Shown piece by piece: positions 26,343 through 37,463 of a stretch of DNA of 64,000 nt (positions within the stretch are counted from its first letter, which is position 1; the number at the start of each line of letters is the position of its first letter). Under the pieces are notes generated by a model. That model was not told the origin of the DNA, ran no database searches, and was given only the letters and a program-made list of their open reading frames with translations. Position numbers and translations under genes: made by a program. Source of the DNA: Ceratodon purpureus. Lineage: Eukaryota; Streptophyta; Bryopsida; Pseudoditrichales; Ditrichaceae. Where the stretch lies: the NCBI GenBank assembly GCA_014871385.1, contig CM026430.1, forward strand, positions 6,613,229 through 6,677,228. The letters run 5' to 3'.

Positions 26343-26444
26343 ACTTTTTTAAAAAATAAAAATTAAAAAACTTAAACTTTTCTTTGGATGCAATTAGTAA
26401 AACCCCCCAAAAAAAGCTCTCTGTGACTGAGAGGGATGAGTTTG

Positions 26445-26738
26445 CACTAAGGTTGACACACCTATAGTCGACACATGACCAATAGCCGATATCTTCTAAT
26501 TCCTAGATTATGAAAGAACAGATGCACCTCATTTGTATATATCGGCTATTGGTTCGGAAGTACTTTTCACTTTGAAAAATTGTACAAATTTCAATATTGG
26601 GAGATAATTCATGAAAAAATGCTCATTCTTCATGAACCTTATTTTCCTATGAACCAAAAATATCTCCTTGTCGATAACCCAAGCTTTGATATGCTAAACT
26701 GCTTTAAGTTGTCGGTTACAGGTGTGTCTACCTTAGTG
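26445..26738. mobile_element. CACTA-like MITE, 294 bp
   Basis: The left end CACTAAGGTTGACACACCTA and the reverse complement of the right end CACTAAGGTAGACACACCTG form terminal inverted repeats of about 20 bp beginning with CACTA. Inside is a second inverted pair, ACCAATAGCCGATAT at about 26,479 and its complement at about 26,539. It is non-coding. It has a different TIR from the MITE at 18.6 kb, so two CACTA subfamilies are represented. Confidence 0.7.
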
Positions 26739-26739
26739 C

Positions 26740-29200
26740 ATGTTGAGATGGTTGCTTTGTTTTGAAATCTTGTTCAAAAGTGGAGGAATTCAGGACCAAG
26801 AACAAGTGTGGCTTTCTATTTGTGACCAACTTTACTCATTTGCATAGTCAATGTTCTCTGAACTTCTTTTACATCATGAGGTCTGCGAAGGAAAATCATG
26901 GGATGGGGAAACCTGTGGACGTAAGCAACAACTTTTTGGATTTCATGGAAAAAGCAAAATCTGCTTCACGTGGGGAGGACGCATGATCTCTCCTGCTCCA
27001 CCCATAGGCTTAATTGATTTGAAGCTTTTCCTTTTTTACATTCCATGAAACGGTATCTACTTGATGTTTATGCCCAGACTCCTAGCTGAAACTCATTTGG
27101 ACATACAAACACTGGGTATCAAGGCACATGCAGCAGGAGCAAGCTGGATGAGCTTCTATTTATTTAAGAAAAAAATTAATGCATTTAGTTTTAAAATTTT
27201 CTATTTAAAAAATAAACTTCTTAATTACCATTGCATCAGAAAGAAAAATGAAATCACCTAAACATAAAGTTGGACAATAGAGAAAGATTGGTTTCTGAAG
27301 ACGACCGCCGTGAATTAAGTGTCTGCTAAGTTGGACAAGTTATATACTAAGGGGAACAAAATTGGATAAGTTTTGAACATATAACTTATTCAACTTGTTG
27401 CCATTCATATTTAGGGCACACATAAGAACTAACACCAAATCCTTGGGCCATAATCCAATTGATGTCTTAAGGATTGAATTCAAATTCTCTAACAATAAGA
27501 ATTAAAAACAAATCAAAATACATACAACTTGAGAACCCCTCACAATATATCTTGCCCTTATATTAATGACAAAGCATGGCCCCTTCTACCCTCCTCCCTT
27601 CTATGTTTCTAATTTTAGATCCTTTTAAAAAAATTGAGTTTATTTTGAAATCCGCAACTTTGAATTAGCACATAGGGTCCAAACAATATACTTTAATCTA
27701 CTTAACATTTATTATCATTTTTTCATTCAACATAAATAATAGATGTCTCCACCATTTACGATTAAATTTCACTTTAGAATTTAATTATTGTTTTTGAACT
27801 ATTTGCATAAAAAACTTCAACTAAAAATACTCTTGAATCATCTTAATACCATATTTGTACAAAATAAAATAATATATTCAAAAATGGTCTTGCATTGTCA
27901 AAAAATGGCTTAAGTTTTACTATATAAAGGGTTAAAAACATGGCCATGTATTAAAATACTTGCCAAATCTAAACAACATCTCAGATTATATTGAAAATTT
28001 TACCACAACTAGACTTAAATTGAAATCAAATCCAACAAATTTCATTACAATTTGATTCTTGACTATGAAGGAGAAATGATTCTTCAAAGGCAAACATTTA
28101 GTTTTTGAAAAGGACAAAAATTAGGGATTAATCAACAATATTGTCTACTCTACAAATGTTGTTCATGTTTGTATGAGTTATGAAAATGTAGTAACATGAA
28201 TAATGAAGACTAAAAGCATATATAATGAAGAGTTAAAGCTTCCGCATAACTTAATATTACCACTTTATCTTCAAACACCTAGATAATTTGTTTTTTTGAT
28301 AACCCATTTTTTATTTGAATAAGAATTCACTGCAGTAAAAAATAGGTTTACATCTATTGTTGAAGCAAGAAAAAAGAAGAGAAAAAAAGAAAAAAATCTC
28401 TATCTTTTATGCTATAAAGAAAGAGTTTCTTTGCATCTTGATCAAAGGTTTTTTTTTAAAGGATGAGAAAAATTTGACTCCTCATTGAATGAAAATCTTC
28501 CACAATATAACATTTTTTATAGGAGTAATTTCAATGCCAATCATGCTACTTACTTATGTAAAAAATTCCAAATGTAGTTGAAGGTTGTAGTAAAAAAATT
28601 GGAGTTACTTGACGAGGAGAAAAAACCGCATTGGGCACCATAATTTTTTTTCCAATGTATAATAAAAAAAGAGTTGTATTCTTGCAAAGCTCTTGCAATT
28701 CCCTATAACTACCAAAAATTTCAAAAACTTGCCTTCAAAATTGACATCCTAGAAATATGCCCAAAAACTCAAAAAGTCCATTCTAAAACTATGGTCGATT
28801 AGGTGTTGTGCTAATAAAAATACTTATTAATATCAACTTAAGCTATTCGAGATATTTTTAGTATTTTCATGTCTAAAAATGTGAATAGATTTTTTTTGTT
28901 TGTGATTTGTATTTTTTTCAAATATGTTTTTTCTATTATTGACATTACTACAATTTTTAAAGTGGAAAGAATATTGTACTCCCTTTTATTATATAAGTTC
29001 TTCCATATTCAAGGTATGTAATTTTTATTTCCAGTTCTGAAAATACCCTAAACCACCAATTAATTCATTTATTGTATTTGGTAATGCCGTTGAGTGCTTT
29101 TAAATCATACATAATTTAAATGCAATGACCAAACTTCCGTCTTAGATTGTAACCACCTCAAGTTTTGTTTTGTTTTTTTTAAATTTTTTTTAAAATTTTT
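26740..29200. other. AT-rich intergenic DNA, no gene seen
   Basis: Short frames up to 27,261 lack any recognisable feature. The remainder is strongly AT-rich, with homopolymer runs and no clear element ends. Confidence 0.45.
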
Positions 29201-30319
29201 AAATATTGGGTTGCTCTTATACCCGTATTTGATTTAGAATTTATTTTCTGGCTAATAAATAAGGTTTTTATCACAATGATTTAGACAGAAGTTGCACTCT
29301 TCAGTTATGTAGGCTTGCAAAATTAATTTGCACATTACTTGAAAAAAGTTTGCAAGCAATTACATAGTCACTTTATTATGGCATGATATGCTAACTAAGG
29401 TGTAAATTAGTGAAACCCACCCACCTCCCTTACACCTGGCTTCCTGGTAATTACTCCAAACTTGAAGCTTACTTTACTTGGGACTTACTACAAGCTTAAA
29501 CTTTACTCTTTGCGAGGCACTAATCTATGACCATTTGATCTAGGTTAACCTTCATCTAAGGGCAAGAGATGATTGGTCTTGCAAGGCTGTTCATTTACAC
29601 GGACTCTCCATATAATGAACAAATGAATCTCTAGAGACTCCTTTGAGAGTATAAAACCATAGGAGTTTCTTTGCCATATGCATCTGTTTACTTGTCTGCT
29701 TTGAAAGTAATTCTAGTTTGCTACATGTGTGTGAGAGATTTTAAGAGCTTGTGAATTTTTGGTTTATGGTGGTGTGGAGCTGAAGCAAAGTGCAACATGG
29801 CTGAGTCTGGTGGAACTACTAGTCGGGTCCTCTAACTTATGTTTGCAATTAGACTCTTTCATCTCTCCCTTTAATTTGTATGTTTGGTGTACGGTCTGAT
29901 ATTTCTTGTGACTGCAATAACAAGCTGTAAAGGGCTGTTGACACCTTGTCTACAAACATAATCCTAACTGTGGTTTTGGTTGTGTTTATGGAGACAGGTG
30001 AGATCCTTTACCTCTGGATTTTTCTTACTTTACTACACCAACACTCAAGGGGTGAGAAGATTTTTGGAAACTCAAACTATTTTGTGTGTGATCTTGTATT
30101 GTCACTTTTAAGACAAACTTTTCTTTACTATATGGATTGTTTTATCATACACTACTATTTGTAAATAGTGAATTGATTGAGAATTCTTTGGTGTAAAGCA
30201 CTATCTGACTATTTTGGAACTACATGAGATTGTTTTGTCATACAATACTATATTGTAAGTAGTGTGTTGATGGAGAATTTTCTAGTGAATAACACTATGT
30301 GACTAAACTGGTAATTTGG

Positions 30320-33300
30320 AATGTGGAAAGTGATTTCCACGGTTGGCACGCCGGAATACTAATTCCGGTAGAAAAATGATAAAAATTAAAAAATTTTGTG
30401 TTAGGAACACGGAAGTACTACTTAGATAAATGAAACAACCGGTTAAGACGGTTGGCTGAATAAATAAGAGAACCTGAAGGTCAGCCGGGTGAGATCCGGT
30501 CGTCTGAGTCGAAGGAGAGGGAGCACCGTCCATGTGACGGAACCCTGACACAGCGGACTTAGGGTAACCGCCGGAGGGTGCGATTCACGCGGGAAAAGTG
30601 GCTGCGACCATTAAAGCGTCGCCGACCGCGACCGTCCAATGATGAAAGGCTACGACCGTCCGTCATGATGAGCTACGAACGGGCGGGAGTGAGTGCAGGT
30701 ATAAAAGGAGGAAGAGCAACCGTGCTCCTCCTTTCTTTTGTCATTTTGTGGCGCGCTGGATCCTTGTGTTCCTCGGCGGAGTGCGCAGTTAGGGTGGTGA
30801 CGGTAAGGGAGAGACGGTGAGACATAAGTGTTTCCGTTAGTTGAGGGATTGTGGTGAGGATCGTGCGTGCAGGTGCTACCGGAGTGACAGTGAGGAGGAC
30901 TTAGCAGGATGGGTAGAAAGGGGAAAGAGCCGGCGGAGGAGGGACAGTTGTTGAAGGTACAATGGGTCATGCCGTTGATGCCGGCAGACGACGGAGAGTG
31001 GGAGCTCCTCCGGATTGCCTTAGATGTCATGGGCTGTGCGTTACTATTGGACAAGGCGTGGGGGTGGAAACATTCCCTTCTGACACAGGAGATCCTCGTC
31101 AAGAACCCCGACAATCGAGGAACCATCCGGGGAGAACCGGAGCAGTGGACGTCACAAGGTTGGAGGGATACGTACGGCTTCACCAACGTTGGTGAGATCT
31201 CAGCACCGGAGGCCCGGGACTTTGTGTGGACTTATATCACAGGGTCCGGAGGCAGGAGAGAGGGGTGGAACCTGGACGACATCAAGGATCCGAGAGCCCG
31301 AGGGTAGTAGGGTTTATGAACCCTATATTCCATACGGAAAAGCCCAAACGGATCACCATCAAGTGGGCGTCCATTTTCCTTGGGGCCATGGACGGTGAGT
31401 TCTCCGTAGACTGGGGCCTCATGATAAAGACGATAGTCGACCGGTAGGTAGCCAACCTCCGGAAGACCAAGAAACAGGCCACCTTCCTTCCGTCTTTCCT
31501 CGTCCACCTCTACCGTCACCGGGGGCTGTTGAACCCTAAGAAGATCCTGGAGTATGACGAACTGAAGAGCATGCAACGGTACGCTGAACCGGAAGAGGTG
31601 TCCGATCAGGACGATGATGATGATTGTATGGAGGTCTCCCCCACGCCGGCTAAGAGACCCGGTCCAAGCCCGGAGAAGGGACAGCCGTCCGGATCACCTC
31701 GGACTCCCACCCCGACCAAGCAAACCCTGAACACGGAGGTCTTCAAACCCACCGGACCACCGGAGCACACCAGGGACCCATGTCAGGACTTAGTCAACCT
31801 TTCGGAGCAGGTGTCGGCGTATGCCCAGTTCCTACAGTCAACTATGCAGCTGGAGGGCCAGTTGGCGAAGGAGGTAGTTTTCCTTACGGGCTCTAACCGG
31901 TTGGAAGAATGCCTGGTTATCCTTCGCAAGCACCGGGACCTAGCCAGTATGCAGGCCAAGCACATTGACCAAATGGAGCAGTACCGGGAGAGGATCAATA
32001 AGCTCGAGCAGGAGGTACATGATGCCCAAAGGGACTTCAATGACGCCCGTGACCGGGTAGCCCATGCCATCCAGTCGGTTGTAGAGGTCAAGGCCACCTT
32101 AGCCCTTCCGGTGGATGTGGCCAATCAGTGCGCCGTCTACCAAGCCTTCTTGACCCGCCAACCGGATCCGGCTCGGAAGTTGATCGTGAAATTCATGCAC
32201 GACCGGACGCAGGTGATGAGGGATACTTGGTTGCAGATGAGGCACTTCGTGGAGATCATCAGTGCCGGAAAGGACGGCCCGTCAAGACCACCAGAGCCAC
32301 CGGCAGATCGGGAGGAGCACAGACCATCGGCACCAACCAGGGGACCGGCACAGGTGCCACCTTCAGCCTCTCCGGTATAGTCGACCATCCGGCCAGTGCA
32401 ACCGGAGCCAGGACAACCGTTGGAGGATCCTATCCCGGATACCTTGGACAGTTTGCACAATCTGCCCACCCTGGCTGGAATTGAGACTGTTAACCTCGGG
32501 AACATCTCTTTGGAACCGGACCAAGGTTCACCACCGGAAGACTTTGTTCCGGTACATGGATCTCCGGAACATCTCCAGGTGGATCTCAGCGCAATTCCGG
32601 TGGCTGCACGATCTCCCTCCCCGGCGGTTCAAGCAGGACGAGCCCGAAAGGCCATCGACCAGCCGGCAGCTGATACCCCGGAAGAAGGCCCCTCGCTGAA
32701 GAGGCTGAAGAAGGGAGCACAGAAGAAGGAACGGCCGGATGGCACCCGGCACAGCCCACGGTTCAATAAGAACAAGGAGTAGAAGTTAGGATAAGGACCG
32801 GATAAAATGGCAGCGACTAACGATGGGGCTCAAGTGCACCCGGCTGTCAATCCGGATAGATAGCGGCAGTAACTAGGAATAGAAGGCGGCCACCGGTCCG
32901 GGATTCCCAGATCCAAGATCCGGAATTTTTGGATCTCGGTTGGCCACTTGGTTGCTTTAGAATCGATAGGTTTTAGTATTTAAGCTGGATGTTTTTCCAA
33001 GGCCGGGGCCTTGTTTTGTACGCCGTTTTGTTGTTGCAATTGAGAATATACTTTTGGATTTGTTGTGTTGACCGGCGACTGACGGGTCCGTTACCGTAAT
33101 GGTTGTTGGTACTATTGTCTTCAGTAGTGTTCCGGAGGAGTGTTGAACAGTAGGATAGTTTGGAGAACGCCCGGAGAGATTGGGAAGGTGTCAAGCGTCG
33201 AGTGTTGACGGTTTTCAGTCCCGGAAGGAGCCTGGAGGGGAGGAGAGACGTACTGCAGCAGGGCTGGTAGTCTTAAGGACACGGAGGGCCGTGTGTACAC

Positions 33301-33840
33301 CGGAATCCGAAAACGGACCGGTCGCTTCCTGTAGATGGGATAAAAGCCGGATTCCCTACTGCGAACCAATTCGGAAGGAGGGATGATATAGTTAGGATAC
33401 CGTACAACCGTAAGGTGATGTCATTGTAGTATGCTTTCCGTATCCATAACCGGCACTGAGTAGCTATCCGGACCGGTATCTAGCCATACGGAAGGATTAT
33501 TACTCCACTCCCTGGGTGGTAGATAGGAACAGTGGGGTGTCCAGCCACTTTAAGTCACGGGACGGTAGAGAATCCAGCCACTTGAAAGGATAGACGGATC
33601 AGTGGGAACCGGCCACTAGTCTAAAAAGCCAGAAAATAGGAACGAGGCAAAAATTACCGGACCAGGCCGACCGGTAGTGAGACGAAAGACGGTTGGATTA
33701 GGGTGGTGATTTCCGTTATGATCTAAAAGGAGGAAAACTATAGGTCTTCGTGGGAACGAACACGGAGTGGTTTACTTTGGAGAGCAATTAGTGTCAATTA
33801 AGTGCCTTCCGGAGGAATACGGTTACCACGTCGTGCTACA
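30320..33840 (+). mobile_element. 3.5-kb LTR-type element (TG...CA, 5-bp TSD)
   Basis: The insert starts TGTGGAAAG and ends GTGCTACA, so it has the TG/CA ends of an LTR. It is flanked by a direct TGGAA at 30,315-30,319 and at 33,841-33,845. Comparison with the uninterrupted R1 copy supports these borders. It contains a TATAAAAGG promoter-like site at about 30,701 and one long damaged reading frame. It is rich in CCGG words and far less AT-rich than its host DNA. I found no long direct repeat between its two ends, so it is best read as one very long solo LTR carrying an internal gene, or a non-autonomous element with very short LTRs. Confidence 0.6.
30909..32782 (+). pseudogene. Gag-like or plant transposon protein inside the LTR-type element
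   Basis: An ATG at 30,909 opens a frame to 31,307. The sequence then continues in another frame, from about 31,309 to 32,782, broken by two TAG stops (31,445-31,447 and 32,378-32,380). The region near 31,340-31,520 (IFLGAMDGEFSVDWGLMIK, later FLPSFLVHLYRHRGLL) resembles the 'putative plant transposon protein' domain found in some Gypsy-type elements. This is followed by an acidic, proline-rich linker, a coiled coil at about 31,950-32,090, and a Lys/Arg-rich end. Both TAGs could come from CAG by C-to-T change, the decay expected at methylated CHG sites. No protease, RT or integrase is present. Confidence 0.55.
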
Positions 33841-33979
33841 TGGAATTACAAAATAGTGCATAGACTTGATATGGTTTGAATTGAGAATGGGCTGATTTAG
33901 AAAGAAATTTGGTGAGGAAGGTGATAAAACCTGCCATGTAAAGGGATGTCCCACCCATCTATCCTTAGGGGTAGGGAAG

Positions 33980-34205
33980 TTTTTTTTTTTTTTTTTTTTT
34001 TGGACACACGAATTTCTTTTCACAATTCGCAATGAAAATTGACAAGTTGCTTTTCGCAACCCATCATTGAGGTTTTCCATCCAGTAAAGGTGAGATTTTA
34101 TAGCCAGTCGGAATCGAACCACCAACCACTTGGTACTCCTTTCCATCATCTAGTAGTTTTAGGTCATTCCAGACAATAGTTTAACCTCTAAACTTCTAGG
34201 CAACC
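33980..34205 (-). mobile_element. tRNA-derived SINE with poly(A) tail
   Basis: Read on the minus strand, the element begins GGTTGCCTAGAAGTTTAGAG, has a good pol III B box GGTTCGATTCC at about 34,110, continues about 110 bases and ends in a run of 22 A (the T run at 33,980-34,001). The size of about 225 bp, tRNA-like head and A tail fit a SINE. It abuts the end of the R1 copy. Confidence 0.6.
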
Positions 34206-37200
34206 AAAATATGGTCGCCGACTATTTTGGGCAAGGTCCTACACTATCATAAATAACTTTCAAGTTTTGAGATTTTGTATTTGGATTCTCTAGGTCATTA
34301 CGTACATGCCAAGCTTTCTTTCATAAGATTTGGTTATTTAATGCAAAAGTTATGGATGGTTGACGGTAAAAAATCTCAACGCGGGCAGCGACAAAAAATC
34401 CAAATATATTTTGAAAAAATAATTAAAAAATATCATCATTTTGTAGAGATTCATAGTTAAGTAGGATGCTTTGATTTAGTCCATTCCAACAAGTGAGGTA
34501 AAAGATATGACAAGTCATGTTATGCGCGCAATTTGGTCAAGTCTTCATGAAAAAAAACTTTAAGAACTCATATTGAATACAATTTTGACAACTTTCAAAA
34601 ATAAAAATAGGAATTTTTTTTTTGGTTATGTATTACATCATTTTTATTGTTGGAAGTGACGTTACCCACTTTTATGTGGATGTAATTAGTAATTTAGTTT
34701 CCCGTATATTCTACATTGTATTTAGATTTACATATCTTTTGAAGATGAAAATCTAGGTTTTTTGAATTTTCTTTTGATATTTTTTATGTAGATTCTCAAG
34801 TCATTTTTATATAAGAATATGGAGTTGCCTGTTTCAAATTTGTAAAGCCTATTTTTTGAAAATTCGTTGAAAGTGAGATTTCAGCTTTTTGAAGGATTGA
34901 AAAGAACTTGTTTTTTAACTTTGAACATTATGATCTTGCAAGTGGTGTTGCATTTTCCTCTAAAATTTTGGATAAAAATGTGTTAATAAGTTAGCTATAA
35001 GATCCTACGGTTGAAATTGCAAAAAATGTCGTAAATTGAAAAACTAACTTGCTTCACAAAAGAGTGTAGAAGGGCAGTTTTTGATGTGAAATCATGGTGG
35101 GCATTTAGGGGTTAAGGTCATTCTCGACGACCACCTCCAGTTTTGATTTTGGAAAAGGCCTATTCTCCTACTTGCTCCAAAAAGAAGTAATAAGGTGCTT
35201 GGAAATAGAAATTGTGATACTTACCTATTTAGTTGAATGAGCTTAAATCATGTCTACATTTGAGTAATTAGCGCAGATAAGGTAGATTGTCCTATAACCA
35301 ACCACTTAACCCCTAATTGGCCAAAGTCCTAGAATGGGCGTTTTTTAAATTTCGGCAGGTTCCTAAAAATTCAAATTTACTTGAAATTTTTTGAATTTTC
35401 CTGTGGAAAAAGGTTTTTTCAAAAGGTTTATGGGGATATTTTTTTAATATTTTTTGAATGAAGTGAGAAAAAGTTATGCTCCTCTGAGCATAAAACGCCC
35501 TTCCTTGGGCAGGCTCTCAGCCACTGTGAATGCAGCAATTTCTGCCCGAAACTGCCCAAAACTGCCCAAGTCTGCCCAAATCTGCCCAAATCTGCCTTAA
35601 GACGAAACTTTGAAATTCCACCAAAAATTGAGATTTTATTTTTTTCCAAAAATAAAACAAATTATATATAGAAGAGCCACTAGAGCATGTTTCCACTGTT
35701 TGGTTTTCCAATCCAAGAATGTTTCATATGCTATTTTTATTGTAAAAAAACGGCCTTTGTATGTGAATTTCAGCATACCCCCTTGTGGAAATTGATGATT
35801 TTCTCAAGGTTCTACACCTTGCATGGGTATGAGATTTTGTGGACATGTACCTAACTCACCTAGGAACAAGACTTTAAAGAAACGCCATCCAAATCTACAC
35901 AAAAAAATGGTTTTTTTGGACCCCAAAATACTGATGTCCTCTTTTTGCAGGGTAAAAAAAACTTTTTTTTCAACTTTGAATGTTATGATCTCTCAAATGG
36001 TAAGGAATGAGAGTGTGAGATTTGGTAGGCATATAGACATAGAAGTTAGATACAAGATCTTACAATTGGAAATACCAAAATTGGTTCCAATTTTGCACTA
36101 TCCGGCTTGCTTTCAAAAGGGACTATTTGGAGGCAGTTTTGAGCAAAAGCACCCTTGGCCAATTAGGGGTTAAGCAATCTGACCTATATTTGGTAGTGGT
36201 AAATCCAAAAAAAATTATGACGGCTTTCAAAATAGGATTTTATGAGGATTGCAAAAAATTGCAACAAGAAATATACATTTCTCACTTTTCTACAAAATTC
36301 CAAAGTGCAAAGTAACCTCTGATCCAATTCCGATCACATCCTTTAACCCCTAAAGGACAATCTGCCACATTTGGGCTTTTTTGGAATTTGGGCATGTACC
36401 TATGAATGCAATTTATATCAGGATTTTCTGAAATTCTTATTGAAGGTGGGCCGTTCGGAGATCTTTGTGTGGGTATTTTTATTTTTCAATTCCGACATCG
36501 GGATCAAAAGTTATGAAGGTTTAAGTGTTAAACGCTGCTCGTTGGGCAGCTGCTGAATTTTTCTAAGCCACTATGAATGCAGCAAATTCTGCCCAAAACT
36601 GCCCAAAACTGCCAAAATATGCCCAAAGATGAAACTTTGAAATTCCACCAAAAATTGAGATTTTTATATTTTTCAAAAATAAAAATTTCTATGTATAGAA
36701 AAGGCAGTAGAGCATGTTCCCACCGTTTGGATTTTTAATCCAATTTTTTTTCATATGCTATTTTTATTGTCCAAAAACGGCCTTTGTTTGTGAATTTCAG
36801 TATACCCCCTAGCCGAAAATGATTTTTTTGGCAACTTTCCACAACTTTTTTGAATATAATATTCTTGGTACAATTAGCTAACTCAATCTTCTTTGACGTG
36901 CATCAAAACCTCCAAAATCCATAATGCAAAAAAATGGTTTTTTGGGCCTTTAAAACTCTGCTGTCCCCTTTTTTTGCAGGGAAAAAAAACTTGTTTTTCT
37001 AATTTGAACGTTACGATCTTGCAATTGGCAATGAATGAGTGTGTGAGATGTGGTGGACATGTAGACATAGAAGTTAGCTACAAGATCTTACGGTTAGATG
37101 TTCTAAAAAAGACCCCAAGTTTGCAAAATCCACCTTGCTTTGAAGAGGGGCTGTTTTGAGGCAGTTTTGATGAAAAATACCCTTAGAACTTTCGGGGTTA
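34206..37200. repeat. Tandem repeat of about 1.03 kb, three diverged copies
   Basis: Landmarks recur at this spacing: GTTAGCTA(C/T)AAGATC at about 34,990, 36,046 and 37,073, and GAAACTTTGAAATTCCACC at about 35,604 and 36,629. A short CTGCCCAAAA-type microsatellite also appears in two units (about 35,543-35,597 and 36,583-36,620). The frames in these units (such as 35,823-36,173 and 36,893-37,159) resemble each other only because the DNA is repeated. I see no supported gene. Confidence 0.7.
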
Positions 37201-37400
37201 ATATACAAATGAGGTACATTTGTTTTTCAAAATCTAGGAATCAGGCCTGATTGATTTTGGGAAATCTACTGGGTGGTATAGGACAACCAACCTTACTCTG
37301 ATGTTGCTAGTCTTCAGCAAAATGTAGGGTTTAGCACTCAAGAGAAGGGTGGAACATCGTGCCAGTAATATTCCTTGCGTTAAAAGACCTAACTGGCTAA

Positions 37401-37463
37401 AATAATGTTAAACTTCCTTTTCATTTGCTTCAAAAAAAAATATAAAAAATAATAATGTTAAAC
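37401..37463 (+). mobile_element. Tiny LINE tail with 13-bp target duplication
   Basis: AATAATGTTAAAC occurs at 37,401-37,413 and again at 37,451-37,463. It encloses about 37 bases that end CATTTGCTTC followed by an A-rich run. That wording resembles the LINE tail at 17,990. I read this as a severely 5'-truncated LINE insertion. It lies immediately left of the change in base composition. Confidence 0.55.

Larger units (their letters stand above)
29201..33979 (+). repeat. R1 repeat, right copy, split by a 3.5-kb insertion
   Basis: This copy runs from 29,201 to 30,319, is interrupted, and resumes at about 33,841 to 33,979. It is the inverse of 11,186-12,378. It includes a TATA-like TATAAAA at 29,650 and a frame beginning MAESGG after an ATG near 29,798. 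The undamaged left copy shows what the empty site looked like, which makes the inner insertion easy to delimit. Confidence 0.7.

Noticed and set aside
35823..37159. Two similar frames (116 and 88 codons) that look like a gene family
   Set aside because: They are similar because they lie in successive copies of the 1.03-kb tandem repeat. They contain homopolymer runs and start or stop arbitrarily.
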